DNA of 5,262 bases from JAIYDJ01 sp038246975 (GCA_038246975.1 JBBRVJ010000230.1:1-5262); one strand, 5' to 3'; counted from the stretch's first letter, positions 1 to 5,214 are shown. Numbers and translations are program-made. The notes: generated by a model from the sequence alone, not told the origin.

Positions 1-5
1 CCCTC

Positions 6-24
6 GCGTGATCTGGCATCACGC
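6..24. repeat. perfect 7-bp inverted repeat at the left edge
   Basis: GCGTGAT (6-12) and ATCACGC (18-24) are exact reverse complements around the 5-base loop CTGGC. The repeat sits four bases before the stem of the intrinsic terminator at 28-57. It could be an extra stem at the end of the upstream transcript or the end of a coding region outside the window. No function is assigned. Confidence 0.5.
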
Positions 25-27
25 CGC

Positions 28-57
28 AAGGGCCGCCCCGCCGGGGTGGCCCTTTTT
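28..57 (+). terminator. rho-independent terminator of an upstream plus-strand gene
   Basis: An 11-bp GC-rich stem is formed by 29-39 (AGGGCCGCCCC) and 43-53 (GGGGTGGCCCT). It has one G:U wobble and a three-base loop (GCC). A run of five T follows at 53-57, and A28 can pair with T54 to extend the stem. This is a textbook intrinsic terminator for plus-strand transcription. The gene it serves lies to the left of the window. Confidence 0.88.
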
Positions 58-132
58 GCCGGGAAAGGCGGTTCTGCGCATGATCGGCCCCGGCACCATC
101 CGACAGAAAAATCCCGCCCGTCCGCCTCGCGC

Positions 133-154
133 CCTCCTCCCCCTCGTGAGGAGG
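133..154. repeat. CT/GA-rich intergenic palindrome
   Basis: CCTCCTC (133-139) and GAGGAGG (148-154) form a perfect 7-bp inverted repeat with an 8-base loop. A G-rich stretch follows up to about 169. It lies between the terminator at 28-57 and the transporter start. It could be a structured leader or a dispersed intergenic palindrome, and one copy in the window cannot distinguish these. I see no clear promoter between 58 and 237. Confidence 0.4.
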
Positions 155-237
155 AATGGGGTGGGGGGCCGTCGCACAGCCCGGCATTTTGTTCGCGCGA
201 CCCCGCCAAACCGCACCGGCCGCCAGAAACGCCTGCC

Positions 238-1128
238 ATGATGGACCTGCGCGCCATGGTCATGGGCCTTGCCTTCTCGCTGATGTGGTCCTCGGCCTTT
301 GCCACCGCGCGGATCATCGTGGCCGACGCGCCGCCGCTCTGGGCGCTGACATTCCGCTTTGCCATCTCCGGTCTGCTCGCCATCGGCATCGCCCGCGCCA
401 TGGGCCAAAGCTGGCACCTGCCAGGCGGCTGGCGCGGCCCGCAAGCCCGCGCGGTGATCATTTTAGGCCTCTGCCAGAACGCGCTGTATCTGGGTCTGAA
501 CTTCGTCGCCATGCAGTGGAACGAAGCCTCCCTGTCGGCCGTCATCGCGTCGTCCATGCCGCTGATCGTGGCTGCCATTGGCTATGCCTTCCGCGGCGAA
601 AGGGTCGGCACCCTCGGCATGGCGGGCCTGATCGCAGGCTTCACCGGCGTCGCGATGATCATGAGCACAAGGATCGGCGCCGGAGCAGACCCGCTGGGCG
701 TCCTTTACTGCATCATCGCCGCCCTGGCGCTTGCCATCGCGACCCAGACAGTGCGCGGCGCATCTGGCGCCGGCAACCTGCTGATGATCGTCGGCCTGCA
801 AATGATGGTGGGATCGCTGGCACTGGTTGGCGTGGCCTTGGCGACCGAAACTCTGACGGTGACCTGGACCTTGCCCCTGATCGCCGCCTTCGTCTATCAG
901 ATCGTGGTGCCCGGTCTGGCCGCCACCCTGCTGTGGTTCAGCCTGGTCAACCGCATCGGCGCCGTGCGCGCCTCGACCTTCCACTTCCTCAACCCGTTCT
1001 TCGGCGTCACGATCGCCGCCCTCCTGCTGGGCGAGCATATCGGCTGGCTCGACTTCGCGGGCGTCGCCATCGTGGCAGCAGGCATCCTGGCCGTCCAACT
1101 CGCCCGCCGCGACACAACCGGGGAATAG
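238..1128 (+). CDS. DMT superfamily transporter, EamA family
   Basis: A 296-residue integral membrane protein of the drug/metabolite transporter superfamily. It shows two tandem EamA halves (about residues 5-143 and 153-290) and roughly ten hydrophobic helices, the usual length and layout. Helix 1 carries the typical LMWSSAF stretch (15-21). The second half has the family-like STFHFLNPFFGV segment (246-257) followed by LLLGEH (262-267), matching the common 'P.fa.l.g.l.LgE' pattern. Such proteins export or import small metabolites such as amino acids or metabolite analogues across the inner membrane. The substrate cannot be read from the sequence. The frame stays open back to position 46, but those codons are Pro/Arg-rich and unlike the protein, so the paired ATGs at 238 and 241 are the best start. 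There is no good ribosome binding site, and ATG 256 is an alternative. The gene stands alone between a terminator and an IS66 remnant. Confidence 0.92.
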   Translation: MMDLRAMVMGLAFSLMWSSAFATARIIVADAPPLWALTFRFAISGLLAIGIARAMGQSWHLPGGWRGPQARAVIILGLCQNALYLGLNFVAMQWNEASLSAVIASSMPLIVAAIGYAFRGERVGTLGMAGLIAGFTGVAMIMSTRIGAGADPLGVLYCIIAALALAIATQTVRGASGAGNLLMIVGLQMMVGSLALVGVALATETLTVTWTLPLIAAFVYQIVVPGLAATLLWFSLVNRIGAVRASTFHFLNPFFGVTIAALLLGEHIGWLDFAGVAIVAAGILAVQLARRDTTGE

Positions 1129-1171
1129 CCCCCATGCAATCTTGCGAACCGAAGGCGCAACCGCTGGCAAC

Positions 1172-1223
1172 TCCGAAAGACAATGGCGACGCACGCCCGC
1201 TTCTTGCGCCATTGTCTCTCGGA
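1172..1223. repeat. imperfect 17-bp inverted repeat downstream of the transporter
   Basis: Arms 1172-1188 (TCCGAAAGACAATGGCG) and 1207-1223 (CGCCATTGTCTCTCGGA) pair at 16 of 17 positions around an 18-base loop. The mismatch becomes a U:G wobble in a minus-strand transcript. A further direct copy of GACAATGGC lies at 1234-1242, and ACCGAAGGC occurs at both 1148-1156 and 1223-1231. No T-run follows, so it is not a classic terminator. It may be a 3' end structure for the transporter mRNA or the end of another decayed mobile element next to the IS66 fragment. Confidence 0.55.
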
Positions 1224-1246
1224 CCGAAGGCATGACAATGGCTCGC

Positions 1247-1423
1247 CCACCAGATGATCTTCCCGAGGTCACCCCGGCGGCCGCGGAAGACAAAAAGATG
1301 TCCGGCAAAGGGGTCCGGCGGCAAGACGGTCTCTGCCTGCGCCGCCAAGGCCGTAAAGCCCTTCCGCATGTCGGGGACACCCGCCGCCGGCCAGACCCGC
1401 GTCTTGGCCGGGACCGGGATCAC
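1247..1423 (-). pseudogene. tnpB: IS66 family accessory protein TnpB (Orf2), 5' fragment
   Basis: Read from a GTG at 1421-1423, the first 59 codons match the conserved start of IS66 TnpB. Recognisable landmarks are IPVPAKTRVW (residues 2-11), DMRKGFTALA (18-27), GHLFVFRGRRGDL (41-53) and KIIWW (55-59). The family then normally continues with a DGQG..LF.KRLE.G.F pattern to about 115 residues. Here similarity stops abruptly after IIWW at about 1247, and the open frame runs on into unrelated sequence antisense to the transporter. The GTG overlaps the stop of the tnpA remnant as GTGA, the usual coupling of IS66 orf1 and orf2. IS66 TnpB is required for transposition but is not the transposase. With the 3' half and all of tnpC missing, this copy is inactive. 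Confidence 0.85.
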
Positions 1424-1572
1424 GCCGTCAGACCCCGGATCAGCCGCGCCAATGCCTGATGATCTTACCCTCCGCCGATCCGCATCCGGAGACCGCCCGC
1501 CAGGTCGATCTCAACAAGGCTCGCGGCAGCAGGCATTGGCCGGGCCGTCGGCGATTCCTTGACGATCTCGAA
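1420..1572 (-). pseudogene. tnpA: IS66 family Orf1 (TnpA) C-terminal fragment with in-frame stop
   Basis: Directly upstream of the tnpB remnant, the minus strand encodes SLVEIDLAGGLRMRIGGG, then a TAA (1465-1467), then DHQALARLIRGLTA and a final TGA (1420-1422). This resembles the C-terminus of IS66 Orf1, with its IEI.LA.G...R.G...D..AL..V...L pattern. The TAA falls where the family has a variable residue before the conserved Asp, so it looks like a single inactivating point mutation. The N-terminal helix-turn-helix half is missing. The homologous part fades somewhere around 1545-1575, close to the presumed mbfA terminator, and the exact outer edge is uncertain. The terminal TGA overlaps the tnpB GTG by the usual four bases. 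Confidence 0.7.
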
Positions 1573-1602
1573 TAACAAACCAACAAACTCCCCCCGTGGG
1601 AG
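1570..1602 (-). terminator. possible intrinsic terminator of mbfA
   Basis: Just past the mbfA stop, CTCCC (1588-1592) and GGGAG (1598-1602) form a 5-bp stem with a 5-base loop. On the minus strand the stem is followed by a T-rich tract that is interrupted by G and one A (about 1587 down to 1571). The stem is short, so this is a moderate call. It also lies at the boundary with the IS66 remnant. Confidence 0.5.
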
Positions 1603-1606
1603 CCCC

Positions 1607-2584
1607 TCACCCGCCCCCGATCAACACCCCCGCCGCAAAAACCAGCGCCCCCCCGACAACCACCTGCAAGGCCGCCCGCCAGAACGGCGTCTCCAGGAAG
1701 CGGTTCTGAATCCAGGCAATCGCCCACAACTCGACGAACACCACGATCATCGCGATGATCGTCGCCGTCCAGAAGTCGGGAATCAGATAGGGCAGGGCGT
1801 GGCCCATGCCGCCGACCGTGGTCATGATGCCGCTTGCAAACCCGCGTTTCAGCGGGCTGCCGCGACCCGACAGCACGCCGTCATCATGGGCGGCTTCCGT
1901 GAAGCCCATCGAAATCCCGGCACCCACCGACGCCGCCAACCCGACCAGCAGGGTCGTATGGGTATCCTGAGTCGCAAAGGCCACCGCAAAGATCGGGGCC
2001 AGCGTCGACACCGACCCGTCCATCAACCCCGCCAACCCCGGCTGCACCCAAGTCAGGATGAACTGGCGGCGGGCATTGAAATCCTCTGCTGTGCGGGCAT
2101 TCTCGGGCAAATGGGCGGCTTCCAGCCCCTCGGCGTGTTTCTCGTGCCCCGCCTCGGCAGCAGCCAGATCGCCCAACAGTTTGCGGGTGTCGGCATCCGA
2201 AGTCCGGGCGGCAGCGCGCAGGTAAAAGTCCTTCGCCTGCGCCTCCATCCCGCGCGCCTCGCCGCGAATCGTCTCCAAGCTCAGCGTCTTAGCCAACCAG
2301 ACCGGCCGGCGAGCATAAAACCCGGCGACATGCTCACGCCGGATCAGCGGGATGACCTCGCCGAACCGTACCTTATGCAGGGCGATCAGCCGCTGGCGGT
2401 GGGTGTCTTCCTCTGCGGCCATCCCATTGAACACTGCGGCCGTCGCTGCATAATCAGCGCGAAGCCGCTCGGCATAGCTGCGGTATATCTGTGCGTCGTC
2501 TTCTTCGGACGAAATCGCCAGCGCCAGCACCTCCTGCTCGTTCAGGTCGGCAAACCTGCGGCGGTTGGACAGGGCAAATAACAC
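1607..2584 (-). CDS. mbfA: MbfA-type membrane-bound ferritin / iron exporter
   Basis: A 325-residue fusion of an N-terminal ferritin-like (rubrerythrin) four-helix domain, about 10-165, with a C-terminal CCC1/VIT1 membrane domain, about 175-325. Likely di-iron ligands are visible: E27 or E28, E59-x2-H62, E114 and E144-x2-H147. The membrane half begins with the CCC1-like GLMDGSVSTLAP stretch (186-197) and has about five hydrophobic helices. This architecture and length match MbfA of rhizobia and Agrobacterium, an inner-membrane protein that exports iron and protects against iron and peroxide stress. The gene starts at GTG (2582-2584), with GAGGAG at 2592-2597 seven bases upstream. No in-frame ATG is better placed. 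It is monocistronic and divergent from the small-protein/tetR unit. An Irr-like palindrome over its promoter suggests repression when iron is scarce. The symbol rests on domain fusion and motifs. Confidence 0.93.
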   Translation of the reverse strand: MLFALSNRRRFADLNEQEVLALAISSEEDDAQIYRSYAERLRADYAATAAVFNGMAAEEDTHRQRLIALHKVRFGEVIPLIRREHVAGFYARRPVWLAKTLSLETIRGEARGMEAQAKDFYLRAAARTSDADTRKLLGDLAAAEAGHEKHAEGLEAAHLPENARTAEDFNARRQFILTWVQPGLAGLMDGSVSTLAPIFAVAFATQDTHTTLLVGLAASVGAGISMGFTEAAHDDGVLSGRGSPLKRGFASGIMTTVGGMGHALPYLIPDFWTATIIAMIVVFVELWAIAWIQNRFLETPFWRAALQVVVGGALVFAAGVLIGGG

Positions 2585-2601
2585 GGCGCGACTCCTCGGA
2601 T

Positions 2602-2616
2602 TTGGAATGATTCCAA
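2602..2616. promoter_or_regulatory. predicted Irr (iron control element) operator for mbfA
   Basis: TTGGAA (2602-2607), TGA, TTCCAA (2611-2616) is a perfect 6+3+6 palindrome. It carries the GAA-N3-TTC core of alphaproteobacterial Irr/ICE boxes, with GG in place of the usual AG. It lies 18 bases upstream of the mbfA GTG and overlaps the end of the predicted -10 and the start site, a repressing position. Irr is known to repress mbfA in Agrobacterium under iron limitation. Binding here is inferred from position and motif. Confidence 0.72.
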
Positions 2617-2642
2617 TGTAGCGGACCGGGGCGTGGGGGCAA
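2615..2642 (-). promoter_or_regulatory. predicted mbfA promoter
   Basis: On the minus strand, TTGCCC (2642-2637) and TACATT (2620-2615) are spaced by 16 bases. Each matches the sigma-70 consensus at four of six positions. Transcription would begin near 2608, inside the Irr-like palindrome. The elements are weak, so the call leans on the fit with the operator and the ribosome binding site. Confidence 0.4.
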
Positions 2643-2653
2643 CGGCAATAAAC

Positions 2654-2669
2654 TGAACTTGGCAGTTCA
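2654..2669. promoter_or_regulatory. predicted TetR operator, site 1
   Basis: TGAAC-TTGGCA-GTTCA is a perfect TGAAC-N6-GTTCA palindrome; a sixth base pair (T2659:A2664) extends it. Its spacer contains the TTGGCA proposed as the -35 of the plus-strand promoter. It also lies 12 bases upstream of the predicted mbfA -35. Binding by the TetR protein encoded at 2980-3609 is inferred from the shared motif, the palindromic form and proximity. Confidence 0.7.
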
Positions 2670-2687
2670 TTTAGGGGCTTGAAAAAT
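2659..2687 (+). promoter_or_regulatory. predicted promoter of the small-protein/tetR unit
   Basis: TTGGCA (2659-2664, five of six to the -35 consensus) is followed after 17 bases by AAAAAT (2682-2687, four of six to the -10). The -35 lies inside operator site 1. Site 2 begins at the last base or so of the -10 and covers the predicted start. This arrangement would give tight repression by a bound TetR dimer. Confidence 0.45.
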
Positions 2688-2703
2688 TGAACGACTCGGT
2701 TCA
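2688..2703. promoter_or_regulatory. predicted TetR operator, site 2
   Basis: TGAAC-GACTCG-GTTCA is a second perfect copy of the TGAAC-N6-GTTCA palindrome, centred 34 bases from site 1. It covers the predicted transcription start of the plus-strand unit. The flanks also echo site 1 in inverted form: AAACTGAAC at 2650-2658 is the reverse complement of GTTCAGTTT at 2699-2707. Confidence 0.7.
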
Positions 2704-2715
2704 GTTTGAGATGGC

Positions 2716-2731
2716 TAAACTCACCCGTTCA
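2716..2731. promoter_or_regulatory. degenerate third copy of the TetR operator motif
   Basis: TAAAC-TCACCC-GTTCA matches TGAAC-N6-GTTCA with one mismatch in the left arm and the same 16-base length. It is centred 28 bases from site 2 and ends 16 bases before the small gene's ATG. It may be an auxiliary, weaker site. It could also be chance, because only one arm is intact. Confidence 0.4.
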
Positions 2732-2747
2732 GAAAGCCGAGATCACC

Positions 2748-2924
2748 ATGACCCGAACGCTGCCCTTGCTGATCGCCGCCGCGCTGTTCTCCACGCCCGG
2801 CCTTGCCGGAGGAACGGGCTTCGACTTGCCCAACCTGACGTACCCGACCAGCACGGCCCCTGCCCCAAAGCCCTGCACCGATGCTGCTGTTCTGACCCTC
2901 GTGGACTGTGCCCCTGGCCGCTGA
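2748..2924 (+). CDS. small predicted secreted protein of unknown function
   Basis: A 58-residue protein from ATG 2748. It has an Arg at position 3, a hydrophobic core LPLLIAAALF (5-14) and a likely signal-peptidase site after TPGLA (about residue 20). The mature part would be only about 38 residues. It starts GGTGFDLPNLTYPT, is Pro/Thr/Ala-rich, and has two cysteines (C43, C54) that could form a periplasmic disulfide. There is no lipobox, so it is not a lipoprotein. The frame opens earlier at 2706, but that part lies in the operator region and lacks a signal-peptide start. The ribosome binding site is weak (GAG near 2739-2741). The gene is the first of a two-gene unit with the TetR regulator 55 bases downstream and sits behind the predicted operators, so it is probably controlled by that regulator. 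I do not recognise the family. Confidence 0.72.
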   Translation: MTRTLPLLIAAALFSTPGLAGGTGFDLPNLTYPTSTAPAPKPCTDAAVLTLVDCAPGR

Positions 2925-2945
2925 CCCTTCGCTTGCCGTGCCCCG

Positions 2946-2974
2946 CCCCCTTGGTCTATGCTGACCCAAGGGGG
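2946..2974 (+). promoter_or_regulatory. hairpin covering the tetR ribosome binding site
   Basis: CCCCCTTGG (2946-2954) and CCAAGGGGG (2966-2974) form a perfect 9-bp stem with an 11-base loop. The right arm contains the Shine-Dalgarno AAGGGGG (2968-2974), five bases before the tetR ATG at 2980. In RNA the stem would hide the ribosome binding site. It could limit TetR translation or act as a processing/attenuation element after the small gene. No U-run follows, so it is not a simple terminator. Confidence 0.6.
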
Positions 2975-2979
2975 ACAAT

Positions 2980-3609
2980 ATGGGTGCCGCACCGCAGACC
3001 ATCCGCAAGGGCCGCAAGTTCGATCAGGTCGTCGAAGGTGCGCGGCTTATCTTTCTGCGGGACGGGTTTGAGCGTGCCTCGGTCGACGACATCGCGCGCG
3101 AGGCGGGCGTGTCCAAGGCCACGCTCTACAGTTATTTCCCCGATAAACGCCTGTTGTTCATGGAAATTGCCAAGGCCGAATGCCGCCGTCAAGCCTATGA
3201 GGCCGAAGCGCTGATCGATGACACCGCCCCGGTGGCGGATGTGCTGCGCATGGCGGCGGAACGGTTTGTCAGCTTCATGATGTCGGATTTCGGGATGCGG
3301 ATGTTCCGGGTGGCCGTTGCGGAATCCGAAAACTTCCCGGCGCTGGCGCATGACTTCTATCACTCGGGGCCATTGCTGATCCGCGAACGGCTCGCGCTTT
3401 ACCTGGGCTGCGCGGTCGACCGGGGCGAGTTGGCCATCGACGATATCGACCTTGCCGCCGACCAGTTCGCGCAACTGTGCAAGGCAAACATTCAGGACCG
3501 CTCGATTTTTGGCGCAGGCCCGTGCTGTTCGCCGGGCGATCTGACGCGGACGGTCGAGGGGGCCGTGACGATGTTCATGGCGCGGTATGGGCGCAAAGTC
3601 ACGGCGTGA
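2980..3609 (+). CDS. TetR/AcrR family transcriptional regulator (AefR-like C-terminal domain)
   Basis: A 209-residue one-component repressor of typical TetR length. The N-terminal DNA-binding domain covers about residues 12-60. Its helix-turn-helix is ASVDDIAREAGVSKATLYSYF (33-53), followed by PDKRLLF, all strongly conserved in the family. The C-terminal ligand and dimer domain resembles the AefR-like type (TetR_C_7), with the ESENFPALAHDFYHSGP stretch (116-132) as its hallmark. A CC pair at 182-183 might be redox-sensitive, but that is speculative. The start at ATG 2980 has a strong AAGGGGG site at 2968-2974, which is buried in a hairpin. The gene follows the small secreted protein by 55 bases and probably shares its promoter, so autoregulation through the TGAAC-N6-GTTCA sites is likely. 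No efflux pump lies next to it, and its ligand is unknown. Its 3' end overlaps the glycosyltransferase gene on the other strand by 11 bases. Confidence 0.93.
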   Translation: MGAAPQTIRKGRKFDQVVEGARLIFLRDGFERASVDDIAREAGVSKATLYSYFPDKRLLFMEIAKAECRRQAYEAEALIDDTAPVADVLRMAAERFVSFMMSDFGMRMFRVAVAESENFPALAHDFYHSGPLLIRERLALYLGCAVDRGELAIDDIDLAADQFAQLCKANIQDRSIFGAGPCCSPGDLTRTVEGAVTMFMARYGRKVTA

Positions 3610-5191
3610 CAAAGACCGACAGCGACAGGTTCTTGCCGTTGCCAAGGTTCAACCCGTCGATCCGGGCGAACGGAACCAAAGCGGGCGGGGCCCGATCCAC
3701 GGGCATCCCGATGACGTGACACCCCCTAGCAGTCATCGCCGCCAGCGCCTGTTCCGCCGAAACGAACCGCACCCGGTTTTGCGTGAGGAAGATCACCGAC
3801 GGCTCGGCATATCCTGCCAACACCACATCGCACTCCGGATTTTCTGCGACAATCCGGGCGAATGCCGGGGCGGGCCACAGAACCGGCATCCGCGCAAGGC
3901 TGGGGAAGACGGCGACCGACATCGCCAACCCACCCCCGGCCAGTGCGACCGTCAGCCCACCGAATGCCCCGCGCCGATATGTGATGACAATCAGGGGGAT
4001 GGCAACCGCCAACCCGACAACGCCAAGCCAGAACGGCCATGCCAGCCCCGCCCCGACCTGCCCCGCCGCCACCGCAAAAGCGGCCAGCATGGCCAGCGGC
4101 ACCAGCCCCAACAACGCCGCAATCCAGGTGCGACCCGGCCCGGCGGTCCACAGCGCCCAAGCCGCCATCAAGGCCAACGCCGGATAGGCGGGCAGCACAT
4201 AATGCACCAGCTTGGTCGCCGTAAGCTCGAACACGATCCAGACCGGCACCGCCCAGATCAGCGCAAACTGCACCAAAGGCGCCCGCCTTCCCCCGCGCCA
4301 CAGGGCCGGAATCCCCGCCGCCAGCACCAGCGACCCCGGCCAGAACGTGGCCCAGACCAGCGCCAGATAGGTGCCGGGGGGCGCGCCGTGGTTCTCTTGC
4401 CCCTGCGCGATCTTGGCCAGCATGTCGGCCCCGACCGAGGCTTGCCAGAACGCTCCGTCCGACCGGATTGTAATGGCAACAAACCACGGCAGCACCAGCA
4501 CCAGCATCATCGCCAACCCGCGCCAGGGCCGCAGCGCGCGCAGCACCGCCACATCGCGCCGCACCGCACACAACCCCGCCAGCGTAAACACCGCCACCAT
4601 CGGCCCGATCGGCCCCTTGATCAGAATGGACGCCGCCTGCGCCCCCCAGAACATCATCGCGACCCCGAACGGCAGGTTCACCCGTTGCGCCCTTCCCTCC
4701 GGCAGCCACATCCGCGCGATCACATATTGCCCCGCCATGATCGCAGCCAGCAGCATCGCGTCGGTTTTCGCCAGCCGCGCCTCGGCCCCCAGCAGGAAAC
4801 ACGCCCCCAGCGCCACGGCGGCCAACACGGACGGTCCCTTGGGCATCACCAGCCGCGCGATGCCATACGTGAACCCGACCGAGATCAACGCCCCCAGCAA
4901 CGACACCAGCCGATAGGCCCAGATCTGCGTCTCCGCCCCGGTCACGGCTGCCACAGAAGCCTGCAACCAATAGATTCCCACCGGCTTTTTATGGCGCGCC
5001 TCGTCGCCCAGCCGGATGTCCACCCAATCGCCGGACGCCAGCATCTGCGCCGAGGCCTGCGCAAACCGCGCCTCGTCGCGGTCCACCGGGGGCAGGGTAA
5101 AAAACCCCGGCAGGGCGACGATCAGGGTCAGCACCACCGCCAGCCACAGACCGGGCAGCCGCAGGAAGATCAGTTCGGTCCGTCTCAGCAT
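3599..5191 (-). CDS. glycosyltransferase family 39 protein (ArnT/PMT-like)
   Basis: A 530-residue polytopic inner-membrane protein with about 11-13 hydrophobic segments. The first periplasmic loop carries the GT39/ArnT-type catalytic motif DRDEARFAQA (residues 37-46), then GDWV (54-57) and KKPVGIYW (68-75). Further family landmarks are EARLAKTDAM (137-146), KGPIGP (192-197), ENHGAPPGTY (266-275) and TKLVHYVLPAYPAL (326-339). Such enzymes transfer a sugar from a polyprenyl-phosphate donor to lipid A, another glycolipid or protein on the periplasmic face. The acceptor here cannot be told. The C-terminal part after about 440 is a soluble domain. The ATG at 5191 is preferred over a GTG at 5227, because it has AAAGGCGAGGG at 5196-5206 and begins just before the first helix. 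The stop lies inside the tetR 3' end. ArnT itself is a possible name but lacks an arn operon here. Confidence 0.92.
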   Translation of the reverse strand: MLRRTELIFLRLPGLWLAVVLTLIVALPGFFTLPPVDRDEARFAQASAQMLASGDWVDIRLGDEARHKKPVGIYWLQASVAAVTGAETQIWAYRLVSLLGALISVGFTYGIARLVMPKGPSVLAAVALGACFLLGAEARLAKTDAMLLAAIMAGQYVIARMWLPEGRAQRVNLPFGVAMMFWGAQAASILIKGPIGPMVAVFTLAGLCAVRRDVAVLRALRPWRGLAMMLVLVLPWFVAITIRSDGAFWQASVGADMLAKIAQGQENHGAPPGTYLALVWATFWPGSLVLAAGIPALWRGGRRAPLVQFALIWAVPVWIVFELTATKLVHYVLPAYPALALMAAWALWTAGPGRTWIAALLGLVPLAMLAAFAVAAGQVGAGLAWPFWLGVVGLAVAIPLIVITYRRGAFGGLTVALAGGGLAMSVAVFPSLARMPVLWPAPAFARIVAENPECDVVLAGYAEPSVIFLTQNRVRFVSAEQALAAMTARGCHVIGMPVDRAPPALVPFARIDGLNLGNGKNLSLSVFVTP

Positions 5192-5214
5192 GATGCCCTC
5201 GCCTTTGCCGCTGT

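Larger units (their letters stand above)
1247..1575 (-). mobile_element. decayed IS66-family insertion sequence fragment
   Basis: About 330 bases hold the 3' end of tnpA and the 5' half of tnpB in native order and with native overlap. The transposase gene tnpC and the terminal inverted repeats are not visible. Both outer edges are abrupt, and I see no 8-bp target duplication around them. The fragment occupies most of the gene-free stretch 1129-1606. It marks an old insertion or recombination scar between the transporter and mbfA. Confidence 0.75.

Noticed and set aside
1007..1246. The remaining 79 codons of the tnpB frame as part of an intact IS66 Orf2
   Set aside because: After IIWW the sequence no longer follows the family pattern and runs into the antisense of the transporter, so only the first 59 codons are kept as a remnant.
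463..1380. Long minus-strand open frame of 305 codons antisense to the transporter
   Set aside because: It is antisense to a convincing EamA protein, is rich in His/Asp/Gln/Arg runs typical of a GC-rich shadow frame, and shows no recognisable domain.
1142..1459. Plus-strand 105-codon frame across the transporter/IS66 gap
   Set aside because: It is antisense to the IS66 remnant and has no start signal or recognisable domain.
1559..2581. Plus-strand open frame of 340 codons opposite mbfA
   Set aside because: The minus-strand product has clear ferritin and VIT1 domains with start, ribosome binding site and promoter. The plus-strand product is Arg/Gln/Pro-rich low-quality sequence.
2650..2735. 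CRISPR-like repeat array
   Set aside because: The repeats are 16-base palindromes with short uneven spacing in a promoter, only three copies exist, and no cas genes are present. They fit operators.
2946..2974. Intrinsic terminator after the small gene
   Set aside because: The stem is strong but is followed by ACAATATG, not a T-run, and its right arm is the tetR ribosome binding site. It was kept as an SD-masking hairpin.
3726..4970. Minus-strand 414-codon frame inside the glycosyltransferase gene
   Set aside because: It is a Gly/Ala/Arg-rich frame-shifted shadow of the GT39 coding sequence, with no motifs of its own.
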